From: Periplaneta americana
Lineage: Eukaryota > Arthropoda > Insecta > Blattodea > Blattidae
NCBI RefSeq assembly: GCF_040183065.1
Contig: NC_091120.1
Span: 72,442,708 to 72,506,707 of the forward strand
Reading direction: 5' to 3'
Length of the DNA: 64,000 nucleotides
Below the pieces are notes generated by a model. The model saw nothing but the letters and a program-made list of their open reading frames with translations, was not told the DNA's origin and did not search any database. A program made the position numbers and the translations under genes. Within the stretch, counting starts at the first letter, position 1; the number at the start of each line of letters is the position of its first letter. Positions 20,480-31,448 of the stretch are shown here, in pieces.

Positions 20480-20912
20480 GTGATGATGGATGAGTGGAAC
20501 GGAGAAAAATTCTCTCCGGCACCGGAATTTGAACCCGGGTTTTCAGCTCTACGTGCTGACGCTCTATCCACTAAGCCACTCAGGATTCCCATCCCGATGT
20601 CGGATCGAATCCTCTCAGTTTAAGTTTCACCTCTTGGGTTCCCTCTAGTGGCCTACCCTCATGCACTGCGTCATAGATGTATGACAGTGGCACAATGTCC
20701 ACTCATGTGCAGAGCTGCACTCTTTATGAGTAATTAAGTGGCCGGGATCCGACCAAGAGGTGGAACTTAAACTGAGAGGATTCGATCCGACATCGGGATG
20801 GGAATCCGGTGTGGCTTAGTAGATAGAGCGTCAGCACGTAGAGCTGAAAACCCGGGTTCAAATCCCGGTGCCGGAGAGAATTTTTCTCCGTTCCACTCAT
20901 CCATCATCATAT
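20480..20912. repeat. Head-to-head inverted pair of tRNA-derived SINEs
   Basis: A minus-strand copy (20480-20635) and a plus-strand copy (20755-20912) form arms of about 155 bp around a 120-bp spacer. Both contain the tRNA-like segment GTAGAGCTGAAAACCCGGGT with TCAAATCCCGG and the body CCGGAGAGAATTTTTCTCCG. They also share the upstream block GATTCGATCCGACATCGGGA. A third + copy follows at 21160. Confidence 0.8.
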
Positions 20913-21009
20913 GATGACGCAGAATTTCTGCACGGAAATATCATATGTACTTCAGTACATCGTCATAATATATGATATGCAAAAAATAATCACTTAGTGA
21001 TTAAAGACG

Positions 21010-21370
21010 GCGCTTACTCCGTCGGATCCCGGCCACTTAGTCACTCATAACGAGTGCACCTCTGCACATGTATGGACATTGTACCACTGTCATACATCTA
21101 TGACGCAGTGCATGAGGGTAGGCCACTAGAGGGAACCCAAGAGGTGAAACTTAAACTGAGTGGATTCGATCCGACATCGGGATGGGAATCCGGTGTGGCT
21201 TAGTTGATAGAGCGTGAGCATGTAGAGCTGAAAACACGGGTTCAAATCCCTGTGCCGGAGAGAATTTTTCTCTGTTCCACTTATCCATCATCATAATATG
21301 ATTACACAGAATTTCTGCACGGAAATATCATACGTACTTCAATACATCGTAATAATACATTTCATATTTA
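21010..21370 (+). mobile_element. Third copy of the same SINE unit, direct repeat
   Basis: It repeats GATTCGATCCGACATCGGGA, then GTGTGGCTTAGTTGATAGAG (box A) and GGGTTCAAATCCC (box B), then AGAATTTTTCTCTGTTCCAC. The block TCATACATCTATGACGCAGT preceding it is the complement of the spacer at 20641-20700, so the array is duplicated and partly inverted. Confidence 0.75.
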
Positions 21371-22046
21371 GTGTCTATGGCGTTCCCCAACTGCTCAATC
21401 ATCGGTGTTGCAGTAGTCAACACAAAGAGGGTCGCATGAGAGAGATAACAAAACGTTATAGCTGTCTTTTATAAGGGTTACTACGAAGATACAGCCTACA
21501 GATCAATCCAAACATGATAATATTTTAATTCATGTATGCTAATAATTTTAATGCATTAGTATAATAACTGTTTTTATTTTGTTTATGTAACTCTGAGTGA
21601 GCAGATATCACTTTCAAGAAGTTGTTCCATTTTAAATTTTTAAGAATATAAATGATTATGTACTATAACTAAGGAGTCTCTTAAGATTTGCAGCCCGATG
21701 TCCTCTAGATGGTAACTGTGTAGGCTGAAACGGTTGAAAAGGTCAACTGAAATTCTTGTAATTGTTCCTCTTGCATCAACAAGCAACCCAATCGTTTTCC
21801 AGTTCTCGATGTTATATTTGTGTGAAAAGTATGCGCAACAAGAATTTTAATCATGTTTTTTTCTCAAGATTTACATCTTGTACTTGAGTGCCTCATTTTT
21901 CAAAGCGTACCGTTAGGTCAATTATGTATCCCTTATTCCTCTGGCTGTCGATTACAACTATATCTGCTGTCTTAATGAAGCCTTCATTTGAAATACAATG
22001 AATCTCTTCATACACTCTCTGAAGCAATTGGCAACTGAGCTTCTTA

Positions 22047-22398
22047 AGCTGCGGTTTTTTATGGCGATCATCGCCGGGCGCACTTCGCTGGCGATTATCG
22101 CCTAGAGTTGCTAGCAGTTAAAATGAATGCGAAGGTTTCTTTACAGCGATGATCGCCAACAGATCTCTAGAGGTTGCTTCTGAAGCAAATTCAGAACGCA
22201 CATCGCCGCATACGTGTTCAATAATCGACATTTAGAGAAGAACATGTAGAAATATTGAATTGAGTTATGGCAGCAAAACAAATGAGAATCGACAGCGATA
22301 TACGCTGATAAAGAAACCACTCTCTGACGATCATCGCCAGCGTTTATAATCGCCGGCGATGTGAGTCCGGCCATGATCGCCGTAAACAAACCGTAGCT
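22047..22398. mobile_element. Harbinger-like MITE (352 bp) with TTA duplication
   Basis: The TIRs begin AGCTGCGGTTTTTTATGG against AGCTACGGTTTGTTTACG and continue through GGCGATCATCGCCGG and GGCGATTAT. TTA occurs at 22044-22046 and 22399-22401. The ends are rich in GGCGAT palindromes. It interrupts the R2-type relic and is therefore younger than it. Confidence 0.75.
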
Positions 22399-22452
22399 TT
22401 ACTCTATTGCGGCAATTTATCCTAAGAAGTTCTCCCTTTCTATAGAAGCCAA

Positions 22453-22597
22453 GCACATGCAGCAATGGTTTACTTGACTTTGCACATGCGGCAATGGTTT
22501 ACTTGACTTTGCACATGCAGCAATGGTTTACTTGACTTTGCACATGCAGCAATGGTTTACTTGACTTTGCACATGCGGCAATGGTTTACTTGACTTC
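22453..22597 (+). repeat. 29-bp minisatellite, five units
   Basis: The unit starts GCACATGC(A/G)GCAATGGTTT and ends ACTTGACTTT, with period exactly 29 at 22453, 22482, 22511, 22540 and 22569. Units differ only at one A/G position. There are no unique spacers, so it is not CRISPR-like. It lies in the R2-type relic. Confidence 0.95.
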
Positions 22598-23339
22598 TGC
22601 CCGGATACTTCTCACAGCCATGAAGTTATCATTCATTTTTATTGCACTTGTCCACTGCAAGCGAAACAGATCTTTTTTGGTAGAAATTCATGGTTGCATT
22701 TAGTCTATTCAGGAAAAAGAGACACTTTCTGACCCTTGTGGGGAAGTTGCTTCCACTTCTCGTACTGTTGTTCTCGTAAAGTTTTCCTTAGCTTTCCGAC
22801 ATTAGTGCGATTATCAGTGTTCAGTTCCAGGTGTTGTAAACTTTCACTAATTTCATTGGAGAAACTTCTTGTTGATTGAATGTGATCGTTATTAATTTTT
22901 TCTTAGATAATTGCAAATGTTGAACTTCTGTAAATATGCTTCCCATGTAGCTTTCATCAACTATTTCCTTGACTGCACTTTTGATTATTTTGTCGATGTC
23001 ATTAAAAATGTCCTTTTAAGTTTTCTTAAAGTTGCACATTATAATGGCAATATTGAAGCTGGTCAAATGTATTGACTGAGAATATTAAACTTCTGATCTG
23101 GTTTCAGAAGACGTGAATTAATTAATTTACTTATGTTTAAATTTATATTTCGTAAGACTTCATTATATCTAGTATAATTTCTTTTTTAAAGTAAACACCA
23201 AGATATTTCAATTTCTTCTACGAATTTAATATTCATGTCATCAATAGTTGTGATAGAAGTATCATGTAATTTCCCACTTTCAATGATAATTGCTTTCGAT
23301 TTATATACGTTCAATACTAAACCAATCCGTCACAAATAA

Positions 23340-24130
23340 TTCTTACTGATTTAAACCAATGCTACGCCAGAATCTTTATTTCGGGATAACAATGCAATAT
23401 CATCTACAAATCAATAATAGATAATGTTTCTAAATCGTCTTGTAAATTATATCCAAATGTAGAAGCTAGTTCAGAGCCAGTAAGATTTTTGAAAAACAAG
23501 TCAAGTGCCAGATAAAAAAGAATTGGAGATAGAGATGAGGCTACGGATATTCCTTTAAGATTTTAATTTCTTTAGTTCGTGTCACAAGATCCAATTCAAC
23601 TGTGATAGAATTATCTTCAATGAGGCTTAGTATTAAACATATTAGATCTCGAGGAATAGGCAATGAATTTAGAATTTTCTCAATGTGTTGATGATCTATA
23701 TTGTTAAAAGCTTTTGAAACGTCCAAAAAAATAATGCAGCAATCTTTTTTCTTAATTTTTACATCATGAAAGCAGCTATTAATCAGTGAGGAATTTATTA
23801 ATGTTCTCGGTGTACTCACAAAACCTCTCTAATTCACTGATAATTCAACAGAAGATCTTAATTTCCCTTCAATTGCTCTTTCAACGATTCTGCGTAGTAT
23901 TGAAAAGATTATTGAACGCCAATTTTTAATCAATTTGGGATCACCAGATTTATAGATAACAGTAAAGCTCTTTCCTTTTTAAAAAGTTTGGTACATATAC
24001 CCAAAGCAACAAAATATTTGCAATTTTACTTAAAATGTTAGCACATTTTAATTTCCTAACAACTTTCAGATAAACTTTATTGCTATCAGGTGCTGTGTTA
24101 TTTTCATTGACTTCATAACGTCTTCAATTT
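23340..24130 (-). pseudogene. Reverse transcriptase core of the R2-type relic
   Basis: A 92-codon open stretch (23541-23819) contains IIFLDVSKAFNNIDHQHIEK, the RT motif with the first catalytic Asp. FVDD lies about 170 bp downstream, after the expected spacer containing LDLFFKNLTGSELAS. At least four frame changes are needed to connect the pieces. Confidence 0.7.
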
Positions 24131-24439
24131 CTTTTATAGTGATAACTGAATGTAATCGAAATGTGAATTAGTTATATTTTCTGGTTTAGAATAATCATGT
24201 AAAGTACATGAGTTTTCTACTCCAAGAGAATTGTGGAAATCAAACGCAATAACAAATAAAACTGTTATTAGAACTATATCTGGTTTCCATATAGCATCCA
24301 TGAATGAAAAAACACATTAAATATCTGAGCGTTACTTTTAATTATGAATTGATTTTAGATGAACACTTCATCATAAGTAAATTAAATAATAGCGCATCAA
24401 AACTCGTACACTCAATATTTCTTAAATTAATATATTAAA

Positions 24440-25400
24440 TCAGTACATCTGGCCCATTCTAATTTATATCCACTTTAATGTGCCCCTTTATCCAAACATA
24501 GGTGTTGATAAGCTCATTAAAAGTGTCGTTAAAGAAATAATTGGCTTACCATCAGGCCGACTATACTGCTCTAGAAAAGTTCGTGGTTTGGGAATAATTA
24601 GAGCTTTGTGGGAAGCTTTCCTTCAGCATATCAACATTTGTAAGCGGTTAGACTCCGTGTTTACTCATTATTGAAACAAGAAATTTCAAACAGGAAATCA
24701 ATGGCAGTTTAAGAAGTCTTGGCCTTCTTCTGATGAGGAGGCTAACATACAGATTCTTCGGAAAAAGTTGCGGAATCAACAGTTTGAGATGTGGAAAAAC
24801 TTGCCACATCGTGGTAGAGGGGTGTCACAATTTCCGAATGATCAAAACCGAACTCCTGGATTTCCACCAAAAAAGGCCTTTCATCTTTCCAAAGGACGAA
24901 TGCCCATAAAAATGAATTGTAATGTTAATCCTGTCTGCAGCTCCCAGGTAGGAGCCAAGATCCTTTTTGCCGTCGTCACTGCAACAAGAATGAAACTCTC
25001 CCTCATGTTCTTGGTTTCTGTCTCAAAGGGGACCTATTAAGACATAACAGACACCACAAGAGTAACTTTGTCAGATGCCTTAGAAAATTTGAAGTCGTTG
25101 AAATCTATGAAATAGTAATGTGTATCTCAACCGAAGGTTCCAACAAACGCGCTAACATCATTGCAATCAACAAGAAGATGAGCACTGGCTTTGTTATTGA
25201 CCCAACAGTACATTTTGAAAAAAAAAAAGTGATGCACAGAGCAAAGAAGTAGATCGTGAAAAAAGAGACACTATGAACCTTACTTCAAATATCTGGAAGG
25301 TAAAATACAACATACCTGAAAATCACTGGGAGATGATTGGATTATTGTTCAGAGCACGTGGAACTATTTCAAAATTTAGTTTAAATTTTTTCCATAGATT
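24440..25400 (+). pseudogene. R2-type retrotransposon C-terminal relic, plus strand
   Basis: It encodes NIGVDKLIKSVVKEIIGLPS, YCSRKVRGLGIIRALWEAF, then CRRHCNKNETLPHVLGFC (the zinc-knuckle Cys-x3-His-Cys with LPHVLGxC). It continues with STEGSNKRANIIAINKKMST and FVIDPTVHFE of the endonuclease and finally NHWEMIGLLFRARGTISKF. One frameshift near 24975 and several stops occur. It faces the minus relic tail to tail with about 300 bp between. Confidence 0.75.
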
Positions 25401-25406
25401 TAATAT

Positions 25407-25410
<4 letters not shown>

Positions 25411-25440
<30 letters not shown>
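25411..25440 (+). repeat. (AT)n microsatellite
   Basis: Fifteen AT dinucleotides following the R2-type relic. Confidence 0.95.
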
Positions 25441-25444
<4 letters not shown>

Positions 25445-26018
25445 TAAATAGATGGCTGCTAAAAAGCAAAGGAAAAAAAAAGAAACTATATAGAAATACT
25501 GTTTTTATACACGAACAAAGAAATAAATTGCGTGGCTGTAAGCAAACGAAATCCTTTGTTATTGGACAGCTATCCCTTTCTGGAATTTCTCTCTCGCATA
25601 CCTCATGAACTGACCCAGTAAAATGTGTGATTTCTGAAAGGGACATGATGTTCTGAACTTATACATGGCTAACTCAAACAAACCGACACAGACACAATTG
25701 TTATTATAGTCAGGCTGGCTACAACAACTGATATCAGAATAACACCTGAATACTTGCATTAAAAACATGTAAAAAAATAAGAGCATCAAGGAGGTGATAC
25801 AAACTTTCTCATTAAACAACGTGAACATTCCGAAAGAGTTTAGTTTATTATGTTATCAGTTATCATTATTACTTACATGCTTATCTCTTAAATCATACGA
25901 GTATTTGATATACGACGAAACAATCTCCTCTGTAGATGTCACGAATTCTCAGCATCATTATTAGATTATTATTGTGATGTACCGAAGTGCATATGATATT
26001 TCCGTGCAGGAATTCTGC

Positions 26019-26174
26019 GTTATATGATGAAGAATGGGTGGAGAGGAGAAAAATTCTCTCGGGCACAGAGATTCGAACCCGGGTTTTCAGCTCTATGTGC
26101 TGTAGAGCTGAAAACCCAGGTTCGAGTCCCGATGCCGGAGAGAATTTTTCTCCTCTCCACCCATCCTTCATCAT
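26019..26174. repeat. Near-perfect palindrome of a tRNA-derived SINE head
   Basis: Two copies of the head used at 20.5-21.3 kb are fused at their 5' sides. AGATTCGAACCCGGGTTTTC then AGCTCTATGTGCT meets GTAGAGCTGAAAACCCAGG and TTCGAGTCCCGATGCCGGAG. The arms are about 75 bp with an almost absent loop, ending in GGTGGAGAGGAG and CTCCTCTCCACCC. Confidence 0.85.
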
Positions 26175-27043
26175 TATTACGGTTAGGAAGTTCATGCTCT
26201 AAAATCTCTTGTAATATGCATGCAACTTTGCTCTTAAAATGTGCAAAATATGCACAAAGCATGCACTAAAATTGTCTAAATATACCAGTGTACCCATGAA
26301 AATTTATATATATTGTTGAGAAATAGATGCGCTTGCCTCCACATCCAAAATAATGGACAAAATACAATTTACCGCCAATGTGTGACAAATACTTTATGGA
26401 AAATATTCGCCTGTTTTATTTAAAGATACATTTATACTAATAGCCGCTGGACAGTGGACACCTTCACTTCTGTCACACTACTTGCGAGCAGTTTCTTATG
26501 TTTCATACTGTTAATATGTTGAACCAACTGGCATATATTTTCTTTTCCAATATTTTTTTTTCGTATGCCTTACAATATAAACTCTGTCATCTGTACTAAT
26601 ATGATCATTAGAAAATTTACTTTGTAAACTTCAAGCTTGCTCGCATTACTTGGTTTCACTTTAGTCATTTTTAACACTATCTGTTCCCGTCACTATTCAC
26701 AAAGACACTGCTCTGTTTTCTAGATCCTTCCTTGATGTGTAAACTATTCCAGTAAGGCGGGGATTTCCCCACTTCTCGAGACAAAAACAATCACGTGTGT
26801 CTTAAGCAGCCAGCCAGGATATTCTCTCACTCTTCAAATAATCAGAGTAATACTGATGTCATTATGCTGCATCTTAGTTTTATTATTAATTCAATCGAAA
26901 GGAAAAAAAAATAATAATGACTAAAATAACTCGCTTTAAAGCCGTTTTGAAGATTTTTTTTTTACATTTGAATGTTAAAATATGCCAAATAAGCATATAT
27001 TATGAATATACGACGCAATCATTCAATAGTACATTATGCAACG

Positions 27044-27150
27044 AGCCTATAATGATAGTAATTAAGACGAAAGTATGGATGTTTATGAAACGAGCGCAAG
27101 CGAGTTTCATAATATTCATACGAGCGTCTTAATTACCATTATAGGCAAGT
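27044..27150. repeat. Compound nested hairpin
   Basis: An inner palindrome TATGAAACGAGCGCAAGCGA..GTTTCATA (about 27086-27113) sits inside outer arms GCCTATAATGATAGTAATTA..AGAC and GTCTTAATTACCATTATAGGC. It is likely the left part of a DNA element; ATGCTCGACCAT at 27163 recurs inverted at 27689. Confidence 0.6.
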
Positions 27151-27159
27151 TTCATACGA

Positions 27160-27704
27160 CTTTATGCTCGACCATATTTCTAACTTGAAATTATTCAGAT
27201 GTATACATTTTATTTGTATCTGACAAGATCGGAAGTGACCTTGTTCTAGGTCGTGAATTGTGAGATGTGCGCAGACGCGAAAATATTGATTTTTTCCGAG
27301 GAAAAATAATGTCATTGACCTTGATGTAATCTCGTTAAACTTGATATAACCTTGATTATTGAATTCGACATTGAAAAACGAGATGACAAATTGAATTTAT
27401 TTGAATATTATTTACAATTAACGCTAATTATTATAGTAACAGAACATAACCTTCTGCGACAGTATTGGAGTTCCAGCCTCCGTGACTTTTCGCTAATTCT
27501 CTTTCGATTGCATATCCGAGAATAATCGATACTTGCGGTTTTATAACGGTACAAAGCTGACTTGTCATTGGCTGAACACCTGTAAGCTGAGTTGTCATTG
27601 GCTGAACACCTGTACTTTAATGAGTAGGTGTACTTTAATGACATGCATTAAAGGACTGCTACCAGGTGTATAATTACTACATTTCGGCATGGTCGAGCAT
27701 AAAA
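27160..27704. mobile_element. Segment bounded by a 15-bp inverted repeat
   Basis: TTTATGCTCGACCAT at about 27160-27174 is inverted at 27690-27704 (ATGGTCGAGCATAAA). Inside lie a 28-30-bp tandem pair (27555-27614; GCTGA(C/G)TTGTCATTGGCTGA, ACACCTGTA). No target duplication was recognised, so this is tentative. Confidence 0.4.
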
Positions 27705-28308
27705 GAATATAAGTAAGATGCATTTACATAAAAGTAAACTTCATTCAGGACAATAGAACATTCGTAATTCGTAAAAAAATTATCAGCATATCAAAAACAA
27801 CGTTTAAAAAATATCCAAATGCATGAACTTCCTAATCTGATCATTACGCAGCATTTAGTCGATATAAGAGGTTTTGCTTAAACGGTGGTACAGGGTACAG
27901 CAAGAGAAGAAGTTCAAGAGAACTTTTCTTTACATTGCACTTTGATTTTAATGCAATTAAATATATTTCAGTAGGATAAATAGCAATTACTGTTTAGATA
28001 ATCAATTTCTTTTCAATATTTGAACAGCAACACAATGTTGGACAGTCAGGAAGTCGACGTTGTGGAAAACGTTTTCTATAAAGTGGAATGGCTATTCTCG
28101 CAACACACTTAGTCTCTTAATAAATTAAGTGAAAGTGGAAAAGCTTGTAAACGGAAATCCACTAAATCTTTCCAGTCCATCACATAATTTCCAGGTGATT
28201 CCCCTTACCCACTAATATCAACTGTTTTAATAGTCTAATGTATATCCAATTGGCTATCGCTTTCATACCCAGTTACATCGTTCAAATGAGTTTCGCATCC
28301 ATGCATAC

Positions 28309-28502
28309 ATATATACATGCATACATACATACATACATACATACATACATACATACATACACACACATACACACACACATACACACACACATACACACAC
28401 ATACACACATACACACATACACACATACACACATACATACATACATACATACATACATACATACATACATACATACATACATACATACATACATACATAC
28501 AT
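28309..28502 (+). repeat. (TACA)n/(CACA)n microsatellite, LINE tail
   Basis: About 48 tetranucleotide units. It directly follows (on the minus strand) the 3' end of the LINE at 28500-28870, so it was probably seeded as the element's 3' tail. Long ORFs of repeating Tyr/Ile/His/Thr or Met/Tyr/Val/Cys are artefacts of it. Confidence 0.95.
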
Positions 28503-28868
28503 TACAATGGCACGACAGCCCTTCATGGGCCCTAGCCTTCTTCAGAAGTTTTCGCCATTCTTCCCTATCCAATGCCAAACTTCTCCAATTTCTAACATCC
28601 AAAGTCTTGATGTCATCCATCACACAGTCTTCCCATCTCAATCTCGGTCTCCCAACCTTCCTTCTTTCCATCGGAATAAATTTAAAAACTATCTTCGCAA
28701 CTCTATCATCTTGCATTCTCACAACATGCCCGGCCCAATCCAATCTTCTTATTTTTATGAATTTAACAATGTCCGGCTCATTATATAATCTGTACAGTTC
28801 GAAATTATATCTTCTTCTCCATGTTCCGTTTTCTCTAACTGGTCCAAAGATTTGCCTAAGAATAAATA
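28500..28868 (-). pseudogene. LINE ORF2 C-terminus
   Basis: The minus strand encodes RRLDWAGHVVRMQDDRVAKI, ERRKVGRPRLRWEDCVMDDI and REEWRKLLKKARAHEGL. This order (RLxWxGHVxRM, GRPxxRWxD, WRxLAxDRxxW, AhxGL) marks the C-terminal end of a widespread arthropod non-LTR family. The frame is open over about 120 codons, so the insertion is fairly young. It is truncated 5', where a + strand SINE begins. Confidence 0.85.
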
Positions 28869-28872
28869 CATA

Positions 28873-29103
28873 CGCCTGGTTGGCGCAGTTGGTATAGCGT
28901 TGGCCTTCTATGCCCGACGTTGCGGGTTCGATCCCGGGCCAGGTTGATGACACTTAAGTGTGCTTAAATGCGACAGGTCCATGTCAGTAGATTTACTGGC
29001 ATGTAAAGGAACTCCTGTGGGATAAAATTACGACACACCGGCGACGCTGATATAACCTCGGCAGTTACGTGCGTCGTTAAATAAAAGATAACATTTTTTT
29101 TTA
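28873..29103 (+). mobile_element. tRNA-derived SINE, near full length
   Basis: The head has GGTTGGCGCAGTTGGTATAG (box A) and GCGGGTTCGATCCCGGGCC (box B), then CACTTAAGTGTGCTTAAATG and GTCAGTAGATTTACTGGCAT. The 3' part is GACGCTGATATAACCTCGGC, GTCGTTAAATAAAAG and a T-rich end. Reverse copies lie at 60040-60252 and 8797-8905. Confidence 0.85.
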
Positions 29104-31254
29104 CATAGGCCTACATACACCCTGTTCGAGAAAGAACATACAAATTAGACAAAGCTACTTCTACTACCGAAAACCGTTACAATTGAAAGAAAACGTTTTT
29201 AATCTCTCTATTCAGTGAACTGAGATGTGCCACCTCTTTAAGTTTAGCAGCTTATACATGTGGTATAAATTCATTATAATGATTGGTGCTCCATGTAAAT
29301 GGAGTATAATGGCCTACAAAAAATGAGATAAAATGAAGGATCAAATAATTGTGTTCGAATAATTATCACATTACAGCTTTTAAATATGTTGTAACAATTT
29401 AAATAGTTAAGATTAAGTTATTTTTCTAAAATTCATTACTGAACATAAAAAGTCAATTTTGTTATTTAGAATAATTTATAAATTTACTTTTCTGTACTAC
29501 GCAATAGAAGGATAGCAATCTTTTACAGCCTTTGCGATCCACTGTACCCTACCACAAAAGTATAACGCTGCAAGTACGCAAGTTATAAGAGAACACTATT
29601 CCTCCATGGGTCTCCGAACAGAGTTACACTTTCAAGGGAACATATTGAATATGCGAAAAAGAGAAACATTTTGCACAAAATATTGAATTGATAATACCGT
29701 CCTATTACTAGTAAAACCAGTTAAGTCCAGTAATGAGTGTTTGTAAAAACAGCAATTAAAACTTTATTAATGCACGAAAAATCATAATAAATTCTTTAAA
29801 TAAAGTTATTGGGTTGTTGCCTACAACATCGCGAACTTATTCGATTTTGCTAGAATGCAGAGCACGGAAAGACAAGTCGGGAACTGTACTTAACTTATTT
29901 TACACAAAAAGTGAACTTAATCGGTTTTACTAGTAGTTGAACGTACAAAAATATTAAAACCAGGGCTACTGGATTATCCAATATAATTTCTGTAGAGTAA
30001 TCTATATAAATTAATATTTTTCAACTCCAACTTTGTAAGTTGCTTTCACTGTTTACCCTTTACTGCAAGGGAACCACAAACAATAAATCATCTCGCGAGT
30101 CACAAAAATAATTATCTCGCTGACCGAATTTCACCCATCTCAGATACAAACACATAAAATGAGGGAAAAGTTTCTAATTGTTTAGTAATATGAAAATCAA
30201 CATATTTTGTTAAGTAACTATGGCTCGGAAATATTTTCTTACTAAGATAACTGTCGTCAAGGTAGACATTTGTGTGGCTTTCAGGATCACCAGATCCGAT
30301 AGTTATGTTTTTGCCTATGGAGATACGTTAGACACATAATTATTTATGGTAAACCAGCAGGGAACAAAATGGATACTTTGGTCATTTTGCACAAGAAAAA
30401 AACAGCGGATTATACGTCATTTTTGTTCGCATAAATTAATTCCTGTTCCATCGTTTAAATCTTTCTATCGAAATTATTGACGATTTTGTACGAACACATT
30501 AACGGTCTGCAAAGTATTAAACAAATAATTTCCAACCTATAGTTAAACAACAAATGATGCTTTCTTTGACCTGCATCTGCAATGTTTAAGAACTGTAGAT
30601 TTCTCTACGAATTTGGAGCAACCAATAATTGAGGCATGATTTTGTAAAACATACTATACATAGTTATGGAGAATCTATTGAATATTACTGTACATTTGTT
30701 ATTACCGAACTTGTGTAAGTGCTGTTCAAATACATTGTGTGCTGGGATCATCCCATCGAAATATGGCAATAAATAAGCTCTTTGGGTAATACTGCGTTAA
30801 AAAACTGAGTAAAAATGAAAATATATTTTCTGTGGAAGAATAAACCACAGTTATCAAATATGTACTGTTTTCTTTAATAAATATTTCCTTTCCTTCCAAT
30901 ATTTTACCACATATCATGCCACAAACAAAATACGAGTATTTTTCAATTTACTTTTCAACATATAATGCGGTTCCCCTGTCAATGTAGTTACACGAAATAT
31001 GACTTAGAAATTTCACGCTGCTCGACTTGGTGAAAAATGTTTAGGTTTTTCCATAATGTCGTAGCAGCAGAAGTATCAATGTTTCAGATTTATATATAGG
31101 ATTCATTATCCGGAAAAGGAACCTATTTACTCTATCCACTAGCAAGAACTAACCATACACCAGTTCCTGACAATTGAAACGGTTTGTAGGTAAGAAATGA
31201 TGGGTGTTTCCTGCAACTATGGCACAGTGAAAAAAAAAATCACACTTTCATATA
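29104..31254. other. No recognisable feature
   Basis: Two kilobases without a convincing ORF, repeat or transposon end. AT-rich throughout. It could contain old, unrecognisable repeats. Confidence 0.3.
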
Positions 31255-31448
31255 ATAAATAAGTAAAGCGCGGACCTCGTTGCCTTTTCATTGCCTGCTG
31301 CCGCGATACAAGTTGTCTGCACAAGGCCTATACCGAGAGTCTGACGTCACGTCCACATCACTCGAGATGGGTATGGCGTCTCGACGCATTCTCAATACGT
31401 ACAGCAGTCGGTCGGGCACCTGTAGACCGTGCAGAGTTGTAAACAAGA

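Larger units (their letters stand above)
21670..24180 (-). mobile_element. R2-type (restriction-like endonuclease) non-LTR retrotransposon relic, minus
   Basis: Reading the minus strand gives, in order: RT domain pieces (APDSNKVYLKVVRK; KLIKNWRSIIFSILRRIVER; CCIIFLDVSKAFNNIDH), the catalytic FVDDIALLSRNKD (about 23380-23350), then, near 21950, a nuclease-like stretch ADIVVIDSQRNKGYIIDLTV and finally LLVDARGTITRISVDLFNRF. The order RT, then C-terminal endonuclease is that of R2-clade elements. Many stops and frameshifts are present, and the FADD Ala is Val. It is split by a Harbinger-like MITE and a 29-bp minisatellite. Confidence 0.7.

Noticed and set aside
20365-20623. Overlapping ORFs on both strands around 20.5 kb
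   Set aside because: They translate the SINE inverted repeat; similar ORFs recur at every copy of this SINE (26.0 kb).
22453-22597. Possible CRISPR-like repeat array
   Set aside because: Units are contiguous 29-bp tandem copies with no spacers, in a eukaryotic context.
28235-28535. Several ORFs of repeated Tyr/Ile/His/Thr or Met/Tyr/Val/Cys
   Set aside because: They translate the (TACA)n tract in different frames. Only the minus-strand part above 28500 has LINE protein similarity.
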